Shown here one piece after another: positions 16,859 to 26,223 of a stretch of DNA of 64,000 nt (positions are counted from its first letter, which is position 1; each line of letters begins with the position of its first letter). The DNA is from Massilia sp. IC2-278. GTDB taxonomy: Bacteria > Pseudomonadota > Gammaproteobacteria > Burkholderiales > Burkholderiaceae_D. A program made the translations under genes and the position numbers. Below the pieces are notes generated by a model. It did not search any database. It was given only the letters and a program-made list of their open reading frames with translations, and was not told the origin of the DNA. The DNA lies in NCBI RefSeq assembly GCF_020708045.1, contig NZ_JAJFES010000001.1, forward strand, positions 682,001 through 746,000, written 5' to 3'.

Positions 16859-17662
16859 CTATTCCACGAAATGCACGGTCCCGCTGCCGCTGCGGCTGAC
16901 GTTGCGCTGCGACGGCTCGCCGTGCACGTCGATGTCGCCGCTGCCGCTGACGGCGGCGCTCACCGTGTCGCGCACGGTGATGCTGGCGTCGCCCGAGCCG
17001 CTCTGGCGCAGCTGCGCCTCTTCGGTACGCAAGCGCTGGGCGTCCAGGGTGCCGGTGCCGCTGCCCTCGTACTTGAAGCGCCGGGTGGCGCCGGCCAGGC
17101 TCAGGGTGCCGGAGCCCATCAGCTCGGCCTCGATGCTGTCGCTGTTGCCGGCGTCCACGCTCAGGTCGCCGCTGCCGTGCAGGACGGCCCTGGCCTGGCG
17201 GTAGCGGCCGTTGAACTGCACGCTGCCCGAGCCGCTCAGCGACAGTTCGATGCGTTCGCCCGAGAAGCCGTTGATGCGGGTGTCGCCGCTGCCGTCGAGC
17301 GCCAGGCGCTCCAGCATCGGCAGGGTGACTTCCACTTCCAGCGGCTGGCGGTGGCGCAGCAGGATGCCCTGGGTGCCGATACGCAGCACGCCGTCGCGGC
17401 TGCTGGTGTCGATGTTCTGCAGCAGGCGCGCTTCGCCGCGCACCACCAGGCCGGGCTGGGGGCCGTAATGCACGCTCAGGTCGACCGGCGCGCTCAGTTC
17501 GATGGCGCGCACGCTGCGCTCGATGCTGCGCGTGTCGCTTGTCACGCTGCGGCCCTCGAGGCGCGTCGGCACGCCCTGGGCACGCAGCATGGTGTAGGTC
17601 AGGCCGATCAGCACGACGGCCAGGACCAGCAGGGCAAAACCGACTCGTAACAGGGCGCGCAT
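16859..17662 (-). CDS. DUF2807 (head-GIN) beta-helix envelope protein
   Basis: A 267-residue protein with one N-terminal membrane segment (about 5-26) acting as signal or anchor. The rest has the repeating G-S-G-D/S-G turns of the DUF2807 family (SGSGSVQF, HGSGDLSV, MGSGTLSL, EGSGTGTL, SGSGDASI, SGSGDIDV), each about 20 residues apart, which implies a right-handed beta-helix. It starts 9 bases after the DUF1700-like gene, a common pairing in bacteria where the two may sense envelope stress. Its own biochemical role is unknown. Confidence 0.9.
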   Translation of the reverse strand: MRALLRVGFALLVLAVVLIGLTYTMLRAQGVPTRLEGRSVTSDTRSIERSVRAIELSAPVDLSVHYGPQPGLVVRGEARLLQNIDTSSRDGVLRIGTQGILLRHRQPLEVEVTLPMLERLALDGSGDTRINGFSGERIELSLSGSGSVQFNGRYRQARAVLHGSGDLSVDAGNSDSIEAELMGSGTLSLAGATRRFKYEGSGTGTLDAQRLRTEEAQLRQSGSGDASITVRDTVSAAVSGSGDIDVHGEPSQRNVSRSGSGTVHFVE

Positions 17663-17671
17663 CGGCTCTCC

Positions 17672-18472
17672 TCAGCTGCCGCGCAGGAGCGACATGTTCA
17701 TTTGCAGGTAACGCCGGACGCCGCTGGCGGCGTAGCGCGTGACCACGATCGACACCAGGAACAGCACGATCCCGCCCAGCACCAGCGCGAAGCCGAGCAC
17801 GGTCTGGGTCATGCGCGCGTCCTCGTCCAGGTCGGTGGAGATGCGCACGCTGCTGCCGGCCACGCGCTCGGCGCCGCGCACCACGCGCGAGGATTCGATC
17901 GAACGCCCCTCGGCTGCGTCGGCCGCCTCGGCTTCTGCGTCGCGCTCGGCAGCCGCATCGCCGGCGTCGTCGATCTCGATGCCGGTTTCGCTGATCGAGA
18001 TGCGGGTGCGCACGCGCTCGCCCGCGCCGCCGTCGCCGAAGCTGACGTGGCGCAGCGGGCCGTCGAGCACGAGTTCGCTGGCGCCCGACAGGCCGCTGGC
18101 GGTGATCGCGATGCCGCCCACGTAGAACGCCAGCGCGGTCACGTACAGCGCGGCCAGCAGCGAGCCGAAGACGGCGGCCGGAATCACCATGAACAAATTG
18201 AAGATCAGCAGGCCGACGACCGAGACGCACAGGCGCAGCAGGTTGGCCGGGTTCTTCTGCTCGGCAAAGGCGGCCATGTGGCTGTTGGCGCGCAGGGTGA
18301 GGGCGACCTTTTTCGGGTCGTCGAGTTCGCGCGCGATGTCGGTTTCCAGGCGGCCGGCGGCGGCGCCGTCGACGAAGCGCTGCTCGTACCAGGCCAGGGT
18401 CCTGGCCTGCAGCTCGGGCGGCAGGCCGAGCATGGCGCGTTTCAGCGCGTCGAGGTATTCCAGCTTGCCCAT
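17672..18472 (-). CDS. DUF1700 (HAAS) domain membrane protein
   Basis: A 266-residue protein. The first 75 residues are a HAAS-type domain (LEYLDALKRAMLGLPPELQ ... DDPKKVALTL), followed by two or three membrane helices, a variable acidic Ala-rich soluble part (EIDDAGDAAAERDAEAEA), and a last membrane helix near the C-terminus. HAAS proteins usually stand beside a PadR regulator; none is seen here, and a 49-residue protein occupies the upstream slot. The start at 18472 gives the normal HAAS N-terminus; the frame is open further upstream only as a shadow of that small gene. Confidence 0.85.
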   Translation of the reverse strand: MGKLEYLDALKRAMLGLPPELQARTLAWYEQRFVDGAAAGRLETDIARELDDPKKVALTLRANSHMAAFAEQKNPANLLRLCVSVVGLLIFNLFMVIPAAVFGSLLAALYVTALAFYVGGIAITASGLSGASELVLDGPLRHVSFGDGGAGERVRTRISISETGIEIDDAGDAAAERDAEAEAADAAEGRSIESSRVVRGAERVAGSSVRISTDLDEDARMTQTVLGFALVLGGIVLFLVSIVVTRYAASGVRRYLQMNMSLLRGS

Positions 18473-18488
18473 GGCGATGGCGCCTGCC

Positions 18489-18638
18489 TCAGGCATGGCC
18501 GAGCAGGAGGATGGCGCGCAGCGCCGGGCCGGTGGCATTCGCCTGGCCGCCGAAGAGTTCGGGGGCGACCAGGGCGGCCGTGCTGGCGGCCACCACGGCC
18601 AGCAGGCCAAGCGTACGCACGCCGAGTTGGTAAGTCAT
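18489..18638 (-). CDS. 49-residue hydrophobic protein, unknown
   Basis: ATG at 18638 with AGGA just upstream, stop at 18489. The protein begins MTYQLGVRTLGLLAVVAAST and ends in LLLGHA. It has one membrane segment (about 9-24) and a second, weaker hydrophobic end. It lies between hpnE and the DUF1700-like gene, 16 bases before the latter, which suggests co-transcription. I do not recognise it. The good ribosome site and tight spacing argue it is real. Confidence 0.55.
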   Translation of the reverse strand: MTYQLGVRTLGLLAVVAASTAALVAPELFGGQANATGPALRAILLLGHA

Positions 18639-18669
18639 GTTCCTGTCCAGGATGGGGTTTCCGATGCTG

Positions 18670-20073
18670 CTACTCTACGGAACCGGTGGCCGGGCCACCA
18701 GCGGCGTGCGACAGGCTGCTGTTTTCGCGGGGCAGGCGGGCGTAGGCGAGGATGGCCGCGGCGGCGCCCTGGCCGCTGCGCACCGCCGACTCGAGCGTGG
18801 CCGGGTAGTCGCTGGCGGTGTAGTCGCCGGCCAGCACCAGGCCGGGCAGCGAAGTGGCGTTGCCGGGACGCGCCAGGCCCGGGGTGCAGGCAAAGGTGGC
18901 GCGCTTGTCGGTGATCACCCGGCTCCAGAGCGGCGCGGCCAGGGCCGGCTGCCGGAAAGCCCCGGCCAGCTGCGCGGCCACCGCCGCGGCCAGCGCATCC
19001 TGGCCGAGCGCGGCGGCGGCGCCGGCGGCGCTGACCACCACCGCCAGCAGCCCGGCCTGGTTTGCGTCGAGCTGGCCGCGGTCGAACACGAACTGGCCGA
19101 AACGTTCGTCCCGCGGCGCATCCATCAGGGCGCAGAAGGGCAGTGGCAGGCGCAGCTTTTCGTCGTATTGCAGGTAGCAGGTGGAAATCGGCTCGTACTC
19201 GAAGGCGCCGATCTGGCCGGCAATCGCCGTTTCGCCCGCCGGCGCCAGCAGGGCGGCGCTCTGCGTGGGCGGCGTGGCCAGCACCACGGCGTCGAAGCTT
19301 TCCCGGTTGTCTCCGGCCTGGACTTCCCAGCCGGCGCCGACGCGCGCCAGCGCACCGACCTTGGCGCCCAGCCGCACGGCACCGCCTTCCGCTTCGATAT
19401 GGCGCGCGGCGGCTTGCGGGAACAGGGCGCCCAGTTCCAGGCGCGGAATCAGCATGTCGGATGCCGCGCGTTTCGCGCCCAGGCTGTCGCGCAGCACGGC
19501 CAGGAACACGTTGGCGGAGGCGCGCTCGAGCGGCGTGTTCAGCGCGGCCAGGCACAGCGGGCGCCACATCAGGCGGATCAGGCGCTCGGTCTGGTCGAAG
19601 CGTTCCAGCAGCACGCTCACCGGCACGTCGTCGTTCAGGCCCCAGCGCATCCAGCGCGCGCTGCTGGTGAAGCGGGCCAGGGCCAGCTTGTCTTCGCGCC
19701 TCAAGCCCTGGGCGCGCACCAGGGCCACGACCATGTGCCAGGGCGCCGGCAGGCGCGGGGCGACGAAGTCCATGCCGCCGCTGCCGGCCGGATAGCGCAT
19801 CTGCAGCGGCAGGCGCAGGAGCGCCGCATCGGGATCGACGCCGACGCGCCGCATGAGCTTCATCGTGTCCGCGTAGGCGCCGAGCAGGATGTGCTGGCCG
19901 TTGTCGAGCATCTTGCCCTGGACTTCGACCCCGCGTGCGCGGCCGCCCAGGGTGCGCGCCGCTTCAAACAGCGTCACCTGCGCGCCTTTGTGCACCAGTT
20001 CGACCGCGGCGGCGCAGCCGGCCCAGCCGCCGCCGACGACGGCAACGCGCAAGCCTGTCTTAGTTGCGGACAT
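18670..20073 (-). CDS. hpnE: Hydroxysqualene dehydroxylase HpnE
   Basis: A 467-residue FAD enzyme of the amine-oxidase/desaturase superfamily. The N-terminal dinucleotide motif is VAVVGGGWAGCAAAVEL, followed by GGRARG; a C-terminal FAD contact is LVLAGDYTASDYPATLESA. It follows hpnC and hpnD on the same strand, 12 bases after hpnD. In this three-enzyme route HpnD makes presqualene diphosphate, HpnC makes hydroxysqualene, and HpnE reduces it to squalene for hopanoids. The squalene-hopene cyclase gene is not in the window. Confidence 0.95.
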   Translation of the reverse strand: MSATKTGLRVAVVGGGWAGCAAAVELVHKGAQVTLFEAARTLGGRARGVEVQGKMLDNGQHILLGAYADTMKLMRRVGVDPDAALLRLPLQMRYPAGSGGMDFVAPRLPAPWHMVVALVRAQGLRREDKLALARFTSSARWMRWGLNDDVPVSVLLERFDQTERLIRLMWRPLCLAALNTPLERASANVFLAVLRDSLGAKRAASDMLIPRLELGALFPQAAARHIEAEGGAVRLGAKVGALARVGAGWEVQAGDNRESFDAVVLATPPTQSAALLAPAGETAIAGQIGAFEYEPISTCYLQYDEKLRLPLPFCALMDAPRDERFGQFVFDRGQLDANQAGLLAVVVSAAGAAAALGQDALAAAVAAQLAGAFRQPALAAPLWSRVITDKRATFACTPGLARPGNATSLPGLVLAGDYTASDYPATLESAVRSGQGAAAAILAYARLPRENSSLSHAAGGPATGSVE

Positions 20074-20085
20074 CAGTTACGCACA

Positions 20086-20919
20086 TCAGTTACGCACATA
20101 CGTTTTCCACGCCAGCCACAGCTTGCGCAGCGGCGTGAGGGAGATGCGCTGGGTCAGCACGTGGTACTTGTCGCGCGCGATCTCGTCCAGCAGCGTGCGG
20201 TAGATGGCCGACATCATCAGGCCCGGGCGCTGGGCGCGCCGGTCTTCCTTCGGCAGGGCGGCCAGGGCTTCGTCGTACATCTTCTGGGCGCGCTCGGTCT
20301 GGAAGGCCATCAGCGCTTCGAATTTCTCGCTGTGGCGCGCGTTCAGCAGGTCCGCCGCGGTGACGCCGAACTGCTGCAGCTCGTTCACCGGCAGGTAGAT
20401 GCGGCCCTTGCGCGCGTCTTCGCCGACGTCGCGGATGATGTTGGTCAGCTGGAAGGCCAGGCCGAGCTTTTCGGCGTAGTCCAGGGTCTGGGCATTCTTG
20501 TACCCGAAGATGCTGGCCGACAGGATGCCGACCACGCCGGCCGCGTGCCAGCAGTATTTCTTCAGGCCCGCGTAATCGAGGTAGCGGCTCTGGTCGAGGT
20601 CCATCTCCATGCCGTCGATGATCGCCTGCAGGTGCTGCTCCTGCAGGTTGTAGACCGTCAGGTGCGGCTGCAGGGCCTGGGTTACCGGGTGCGTGGGCGT
20701 GCCCCCGTACATCTTCGACACTTCGGTACGCCACCAGGCCAGCTTGATGCGCGCGACCGAGCCGTCGGTGGCGTCGTCGACCGTGTCGTCGACCTCGCGG
20801 CAGAAGGCGTACAGCGCGGTGATCGCGCGCCGGCGCGCCGGCTCGAGGAATAGGAAGCTGTAATAAAAGCTGGAACCGCTCTGGACCGTCTTTTGCTGGC
20901 AGTATTCGTCAGGAGACAT
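20086..20919 (-). CDS. hpnD: Presqualene diphosphate synthase HpnD
   Basis: A 277-residue all-helical prenyl-transferase that joins two farnesyl diphosphates. It has the two Asp-rich motifs of the squalene/phytoene synthase family: DDTVDD at 44-49 and RDVGEDARKGRIYLP later, which bind diphosphate through magnesium. The N-terminus MSPDEYCQQKTVQSGSSFYY is typical of HpnD, not HpnC. It lies 97 bases downstream of hpnC and 12 bases upstream of hpnE. Confidence 0.96.
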   Translation of the reverse strand: MSPDEYCQQKTVQSGSSFYYSFLFLEPARRRAITALYAFCREVDDTVDDATDGSVARIKLAWWRTEVSKMYGGTPTHPVTQALQPHLTVYNLQEQHLQAIIDGMEMDLDQSRYLDYAGLKKYCWHAAGVVGILSASIFGYKNAQTLDYAEKLGLAFQLTNIIRDVGEDARKGRIYLPVNELQQFGVTAADLLNARHSEKFEALMAFQTERAQKMYDEALAALPKEDRRAQRPGLMMSAIYRTLLDEIARDKYHVLTQRISLTPLRKLWLAWKTYVRN

Positions 20920-21016
20920 GTAAAAGATGCAATATTTGGCGATGCGAATCCGCTATCTTAGCCGAAGCGCGCGTGGCAGTGGCCGTCTAATGCGGCTTTT
21001 TGGCGGGCCGGTGCGC

Positions 21017-21826
21017 TTACATGCGCAGTCCGCGCCAGCCCATGAGCAGGTATTCGTGCTTGCCGAGCTTCGGCCGGCGCCGGAATACGTCGTACTCGGC
21101 CGCCTCGATCCGCTCCAGGATGCGCAATCCTCCCTGCACGATCAGGCGCAATTCCCAGCCGATGCGGCCCGGCAGGCGCCTGGCCAGCGGCGCGCCGCTC
21201 AGCATCAATGCGCGGGCGCGCTCGACCTCGAAGGCCATCAGCGCGCGCCAGGCCGGCGTGTCGGCGCCGGTACGAAGATCATGTTGACTCACGCCATAGC
21301 GGTCCAGGTCTTCCAGGGGCAGGTAGATGCGGCCCTTCTCGATGTCGATCGCCACGTCCTGCCAGAAGTTGATCAGCTGGAGGGCCGTGCAGATCGCATG
21401 CGAGTCGGCCAGGTTGCGCTCGTCCACCGCGCCGTACAGGGCCAGCATCAGGTGCCCGACCGGGTCGGCCGAGCGGCGGCAATAGTCGAGCAGCAGGGCG
21501 TAATCGGCGTAGCGCGTGGTGACCACGTCCTGGCGGAAGGCCGACAGCAGATCGCGCAGCGGCTGCAGCGGCAGGTCGAACTCGCGCACCACGCCGGCCA
21601 AACGCGCGAACATCGGGTGCGCCGGCGTGCGGCCGGCGGCGATCTCGTCGAGCGCGGCTTCGTATTCGGCCAGGCCGGCCAGGCGCTCGGCCGGCGCTGC
21701 ATCGCCCTCGTCGGCCACATCGTCGGCGCCGCGCGCAAAGGCATAGATGGCTTCGACGGCAGGCACCAGGCGGCGCGGCATCAGGATCGAGGCGACAGGG
21801 AAGTTTTCGTAGTGGTCGACGGGCAT
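21017..21826 (-). CDS. hpnC: Hydroxysqualene synthase HpnC
   Basis: A 269-residue relative of HpnD. It begins HYENFPVASILMPRR, the usual HpnC start, and has Asp-rich motifs DDVADEGD near residue 35 and QDVAIDIEKGRIYLP near 160. It converts presqualene diphosphate to hydroxysqualene. First gene of the hpnC-hpnD-hpnE run. It is divergent from the RND efflux operon across 171 bases. Confidence 0.95.
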   Translation of the reverse strand: MPVDHYENFPVASILMPRRLVPAVEAIYAFARGADDVADEGDAAPAERLAGLAEYEAALDEIAAGRTPAHPMFARLAGVVREFDLPLQPLRDLLSAFRQDVVTTRYADYALLLDYCRRSADPVGHLMLALYGAVDERNLADSHAICTALQLINFWQDVAIDIEKGRIYLPLEDLDRYGVSQHDLRTGADTPAWRALMAFEVERARALMLSGAPLARRLPGRIGWELRLIVQGGLRILERIEAAEYDVFRRRPKLGKHEYLLMGWRGLRM

Positions 21827-21850
21827 GCAAATCTGATGACTGGCGGGTCA

Positions 21851-21879
21851 TTTACGATGAATGTGAGCATGATTATAAT
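21851..21879 (+). promoter_or_regulatory. Sigma-70 promoter for the RND efflux operon
   Basis: -35 TTTACG (21851-21856), 17-base spacer, perfect -10 TATAAT (21874-21879). It lies about 119 bases before the GTG start of the adaptor gene. The -10 is part of ATTATAAT, which also offers a TATAAT on the opposite strand. Confidence 0.6.
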
Positions 21880-21997
21880 TGCCGGGCTTTGGGCCGGCCC
21901 CGTTTGCATGGATAATGCGGCGAGGCTGCCCGAGACCAGCCTATCCCGGCCGCGTCAGTGGCCCGTATCCGAACACCGCAATCAAAAGGAAAAAGAC

Positions 21998-23140
21998 GTG
22001 TCCGATTCGATCCGACTGCGCCGGCCGCTGGCCGCCCTGTGCACCCTGTCTGCACTGCTCCTGTCTGCCTGCTCGAAAGAGGCGCCCAAGGCCGAGGAGG
22101 TGCGCCCGGTGCGCGCCATCGTGCTGGCCCAGGGCGAGCTTGGGGCCAGCGCCGAATTCTCGGGCGAGGTGCGTCCGCGCATCGAGTCGCGCCTGGGCTT
22201 CCGGGTGGCCGGCAAGATCGTCGAGCGCAAGGTCGACATCGGCGCCACCGTGAAAAAGGGCGACGTGCTGATGCAGCTCGACCCGCAAGACCTGAAGCTG
22301 GCCGCCAGCCAGGCCCAGGCCAGCCTGCGCGCCGCCGAGACCAACCGCGACCTCGCCAATTCCGACTACAAGCGCTACCAGGAACTGCGCGAAAAGAACT
22401 TCGTCAGCCAGTCGGTGCTGGACTCGAAACGCGCCGCCCTACGCGCCGCCCAGGCCGAAGCCGACGCCGCCCGCGCGGGCTTCCGCGGCCAGTCGAACCA
22501 GGCCGGCTACAGCAACCTGGTGGCCGACATCGATGGCGTGGTCACCGGCATCGACGCCGAGGTCGGCCAGGTCGTGAACGCCGGCACGCCGGTGGTGCGC
22601 GTGGCTCGCACCGACGAAATGGAAGTGGTGATCGGGATTCCCGAAGACCGCGTCGACGACATCCGCAAGGTTGACTCCGTGACGGTGCGCCTGTGGGCCA
22701 ATCCCGGCGAAGCGATCGCTGGCAAGGTGCGCGAAGTGTCGCCGGTGGCCGATGCCGCCACCCGCACCTACACGGTCAAGGTGGCGATCCCGCCGCGCGC
22801 CGACGTGCGCCTGGGGATGACGGCCGCGGTGCAGTTCGCCTCGCGCACGAAGAGCGACGGCCTGCGCGCGCCGCTCACCGCGCTGCACCACGAGAAGGGC
22901 GTGACGGGTGTCTGGATCGTCGAGAAGGATGTCGTGAAGCTGGTGCCGGTGCAGATCGCCGGCCAGGCCGGGAACGACGTTCTGCTCGGCGCCGGCGTCC
23001 GGCCCGGGCAGACCGTGGTCACCGCCGGCGTGAACCTGCTGTGCAATGGCCAGAAGGTGCGCATCCTCACCAGTGATGTCGCCCGCCGTGGCGACACCGA
23101 AGCCGCAGCGGCCGGCGCTGGCGCCGGAGCCCGGAAATGA
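21998..23140 (+). CDS. RND efflux periplasmic adaptor lipoprotein
   Basis: A 380-residue membrane-fusion protein. The start is GTG at 21998, seven bases after AAAGGA; the frame is open far upstream, but only antisense to hpnC. A lipobox L-S-A-C puts the lipidated Cys at residue 25. The usual order follows: first lipoyl half with RIESRLGFRVAGKIVERKVD, an Ala-rich coiled-coil hairpin (QAQASLRAAETNRDLANSDY ...), second lipoyl half (LVADIDGVVTGIDAEVGQVV) and beta-barrel. It links the inner-membrane pump to an outer-membrane channel. Its stop overlaps the pump gene's ATG. Confidence 0.95.
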   Translation: MSDSIRLRRPLAALCTLSALLLSACSKEAPKAEEVRPVRAIVLAQGELGASAEFSGEVRPRIESRLGFRVAGKIVERKVDIGATVKKGDVLMQLDPQDLKLAASQAQASLRAAETNRDLANSDYKRYQELREKNFVSQSVLDSKRAALRAAQAEADAARAGFRGQSNQAGYSNLVADIDGVVTGIDAEVGQVVNAGTPVVRVARTDEMEVVIGIPEDRVDDIRKVDSVTVRLWANPGEAIAGKVREVSPVADAATRTYTVKVAIPPRADVRLGMTAAVQFASRTKSDGLRAPLTALHHEKGVTGVWIVEKDVVKLVPVQIAGQAGNDVLLGAGVRPGQTVVTAGVNLLCNGQKVRILTSDVARRGDTEAAAAGAGAGARK

Positions 23141-26100
23141 AGGGCTTCAACCTGTCGCGCTGGGCGCTCGAGCACATTCCCCTCACGCGCTACCTGATCG
23201 CCGCGCTCCTGATCGGCGGCATCCTCAGCTACCAGAAGCTGGGCCAGGACGAAGACCCGCCGTTCACCTTCCGCGCGATGGTCGTGCGCGCCATCTGGCC
23301 CGGCGCCACCGCCGTGCAGATGGCCGAGCAGGTCACCGACAAGCTCGAACGCAAGCTGCAGGAAACGCCCTACATCGACCGTATCCGCAGCTTCTCCAAG
23401 CCCGGCGAAACCACCATCATCCTCGAATTGCGCGAATCGACGCCCCCAAAAGACGTGCCGGATTCCTGGTACCAGGTGCGCAAAAAGATCGGCGACATCC
23501 AGGGCACGCTGCCGCAGGGCGTGATCGGTCCCTTCTTCAACGATGAATTCGGCGACACCTACGGTTCGATCTTCGCCCTGTCTGGCGATGGATTCACCTA
23601 TGCCGAGATGAAGGACTATGCCGACTTCGTGCGCCAGCAACTACTCGGCGTGCCGCTGGTGGCCAAGGTCGAACAGTTCGGTGTGCAGAACGAGAAGGTC
23701 AACATCCTGTTCTCGAACAAGAAGTTCGCCCAGCTCGGCGTGCCCTTCGAGCAGATCGTGAACCAGATCGCGACGCAAAACGGCATCGAGGCTTCCGGCG
23801 TGCTGGTGACGCCGACCGATAACCTGCAAGTACGCGTGACCGGGGCGATCCGCACGGCGAAGGAACTCGAAGACCTGCAGCTGCGCGCCGGGAACACCAC
23901 CTTCCGCTTGGGCGACTTCGCCGTCGTGAAGCGCGAATACCAGGACCCGCCGCAGGACAAGATGCGCTTCAACGGCAAGGAAGTGATCGGCCTGGGCGTG
24001 TCGATGGAGAAGGGCGGGAACATCATCCAGCTCGGCGAGTCGCTGGACACGACCGTGGCGCGCATCCACTCCCAGCTGCCGGTCGGGATCGAGCTGGAAC
24101 GCGTGTCGAACCAGCCGCAGGCCGTGACCGAATCGGTGAGCGAATTCATTCATACGCTGATCGAGGCCGTGATCATCGTGCTGGCCGTGAGCTTCCTGGC
24201 GCTCGGCCTGCACACCAAGCCAAAGCTGCGCATCGACGTGCGCCCCGGCCTGGTGGTGGCGCTGACCATCCCGCTGGTGCTGGCGATTACCTTCCTCTTC
24301 ATGCGCATGCTCGATATCTCGCTGCACAAGGTGTCGCTCGGGGCGCTGATCATCGCACTTGGCCTCCTGGTGGACGACGCCATCATCGCGGTCGAGATGA
24401 TGGTGCGGAAAATGGAGGAGGGTTTGTCGCGCTTCGAGGCGGCCACCTTTGCCTATACGTCGACTGCCATCCCGATGCTGACCGGGACCCTGATCACGGC
24501 GGCCGGCTTCCTGCCGATCGGCCTGGCCAAGTCGGCGGCCGGCGAGTACACCTTCTCGATGTTCTCGGTGAATGCGATCGCGCTGATCGTGTCGTGGATC
24601 GTGGCCGTCACCTTCACGCCCTACATCGGCTTCTTGCTGCTGAAGGTGAAGCCGCACGGGCAGGGGCATTCCGAGCACGACGTCTTCGACACGCCGATGT
24701 TCCGGCGCTTCCGTGCGCTCGTCACCTGGTGCGTCGAGTTCCGCAAGACCACGATCGTCCTCAGCCTGGCCGTGTTCGCGCTCGGCGTCTTTGGCTTCAA
24801 GTTCATCGAGAAGCAGTTCTTCCCCGATTCCAGCCGTCCCGAATTGATGGTCGAGATGTGGCTGCCGGAAGGGACCAGCTTTGCCGCCAACGAGGCGCTG
24901 GTGAAGAAATTCGAAAGTTTTGTTCGCAAGCAGCCGAACGTGGAGAGCATCACGAGTTATGTCGGCACCGGCAGCCCGCGTTTTTACCTGCCGCTGGACC
25001 AGATCTTCCCGCAGTCGAACGTGTCGCAATTCGTCGTGCTGCCGACGAGCGCGGCGCACCGCCAGGAATTGCTGACCAAGATCGAACGCGTCTTCCGCGA
25101 GGAATTCCCGGAAGTGCGCGGGCGCGTGAAGCTGCTGCCGAACGGGCCGCCGGTGCCGTATCCGGTGCAGTTCCAGGTGGCCGGGCCGGATATCGGCGTG
25201 GTGCGCGGCGTGGCCGATCAGGTGAAGGATGTCTTGCGCGCGAACCCGAATGCGGTGGGCGTGAACGATAACTGGAACGAGTCGGTGAAAGTCTTGCGCC
25301 TGGACTTGGACCAGGACAAGCTGCGCGCACTGGGTGTGACCTCCCAATCGGTGCGCCGCGCTGTGAATACCGTGTTGTCGGGGACGACCGTCGGCCAGTT
25401 CCGCGAGACCAACGAGCTGATCGATATCGTGGTGCGCCAGCCGGTGGAAGAGCGTTCGACGATTACCGTGCTGCGCGATACGAACATCCCCACCGCCTCG
25501 GGCCGCTCCGTGACGCTCGGCCAGGTGGCACGCGTCGAATTCGTGTGGGAGCCGGGCGTGATCTGGCGCGAGGGCAGGGAGTGGGCGATCATGGTGCAGT
25601 CGGACGTGGTGGCCGGCATCCAGGGGCCGACCGTGTCCGGGCAGGTGAACGAGAAGCTGGCCGAGATTCGCGCCAAGCTGCCGGCTGGCTACCGCGTGAC
25701 GCTGGAAGGCGCGGCGGCGGACAGCTCGGAGGCGGAAGCCTCGATCACGGCGAACGTGCCGCTGGTGCTGTTCATCGTGTTCACGCTGCTGATGCTGCAG
25801 CTGCACAGCTTCTCGCGTTCGCTGCTGGTGTTCCTCACCGGGCCGCTCGGCGTGGCAGGAGCGGCGATGGCCTTGCTGTTGCTGGGGCGGCCGTTCGGCT
25901 TTGTTGCCAACCTGGGCGTGATCGCGCTGTTCGGCATGATCATCCGGAACTCGGTGATCCTGGTCGACCAGATCGAGCAGGACATCAAGGGCGGGGCCGA
26001 GGCCTGGGATGCGATCGTCGAGGCGGCGGTGCGCCGCTGCCGGCCGATCCTGCTGACGGCGGCCGCCGCGGCGCTGGCCATGATTCCGCTGTCGCGTTCC

Positions 26101-26223
26101 GTGTTCTGGGGGCCGATGGCGGTGGCGATCATGGGTGGCCTGCTGGTGGCCACGGCCTTGACCCTGCTGTTCCTGCCGGCGCTGTATGCGGCGTGGTTCA
26201 GGGTGAAGAAGCCGGTGCGGTGA
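23137..26223 (+). CDS. RND efflux pump, inner-membrane permease
   Basis: A 1028-residue proton-driven exporter of the HAE1/AcrB type. It has twelve expected membrane helices: one near residue 20, then a block at about 335-530, a large periplasmic loop, another helix at about 545 and the final block at about 860-1020. The helix-4 motif with two acidic residues for proton relay reads ALGLLVDDAIIAVEMMVRKM. ATGA overlap with the adaptor gene. No outer-membrane channel gene follows, so a shared TolC-like protein must be used. Substrates cannot be read from sequence. Confidence 0.95.
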   Translation: MKGFNLSRWALEHIPLTRYLIAALLIGGILSYQKLGQDEDPPFTFRAMVVRAIWPGATAVQMAEQVTDKLERKLQETPYIDRIRSFSKPGETTIILELRESTPPKDVPDSWYQVRKKIGDIQGTLPQGVIGPFFNDEFGDTYGSIFALSGDGFTYAEMKDYADFVRQQLLGVPLVAKVEQFGVQNEKVNILFSNKKFAQLGVPFEQIVNQIATQNGIEASGVLVTPTDNLQVRVTGAIRTAKELEDLQLRAGNTTFRLGDFAVVKREYQDPPQDKMRFNGKEVIGLGVSMEKGGNIIQLGESLDTTVARIHSQLPVGIELERVSNQPQAVTESVSEFIHTLIEAVIIVLAVSFLALGLHTKPKLRIDVRPGLVVALTIPLVLAITFLFMRMLDISLHKVSLGALIIALGLLVDDAIIAVEMMVRKMEEGLSRFEAATFAYTSTAIPMLTGTLITAAGFLPIGLAKSAAGEYTFSMFSVNAIALIVSWIVAVTFTPYIGFLLLKVKPHGQGHSEHDVFDTPMFRRFRALVTWCVEFRKTTIVLSLAVFALGVFGFKFIEKQFFPDSSRPELMVEMWLPEGTSFAANEALVKKFESFVRKQPNVESITSYVGTGSPRFYLPLDQIFPQSNVSQFVVLPTSAAHRQELLTKIERVFREEFPEVRGRVKLLPNGPPVPYPVQFQVAGPDIGVVRGVADQVKDVLRANPNAVGVNDNWNESVKVLRLDLDQDKLRALGVTSQSVRRAVNTVLSGTTVGQFRETNELIDIVVRQPVEERSTITVLRDTNIPTASGRSVTLGQVARVEFVWEPGVIWREGREWAIMVQSDVVAGIQGPTVSGQVNEKLAEIRAKLPAGYRVTLEGAAADSSEAEASITANVPLVLFIVFTLLMLQLHSFSRSLLVFLTGPLGVAGAAMALLLLGRPFGFVANLGVIALFGMIIRNSVILVDQIEQDIKGGAEAWDAIVEAAVRRCRPILLTAAAAALAMIPLSRSVFWGPMAVAIMGGLLVATALTLLFLPALYAAWFRVKKPVR

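Noticed and set aside
20927-21997. Extra 357-residue N-terminal region of the RND adaptor
   Set aside because: It is antisense to hpnC, and a lipoprotein signal starts exactly at the GTG at 21998.
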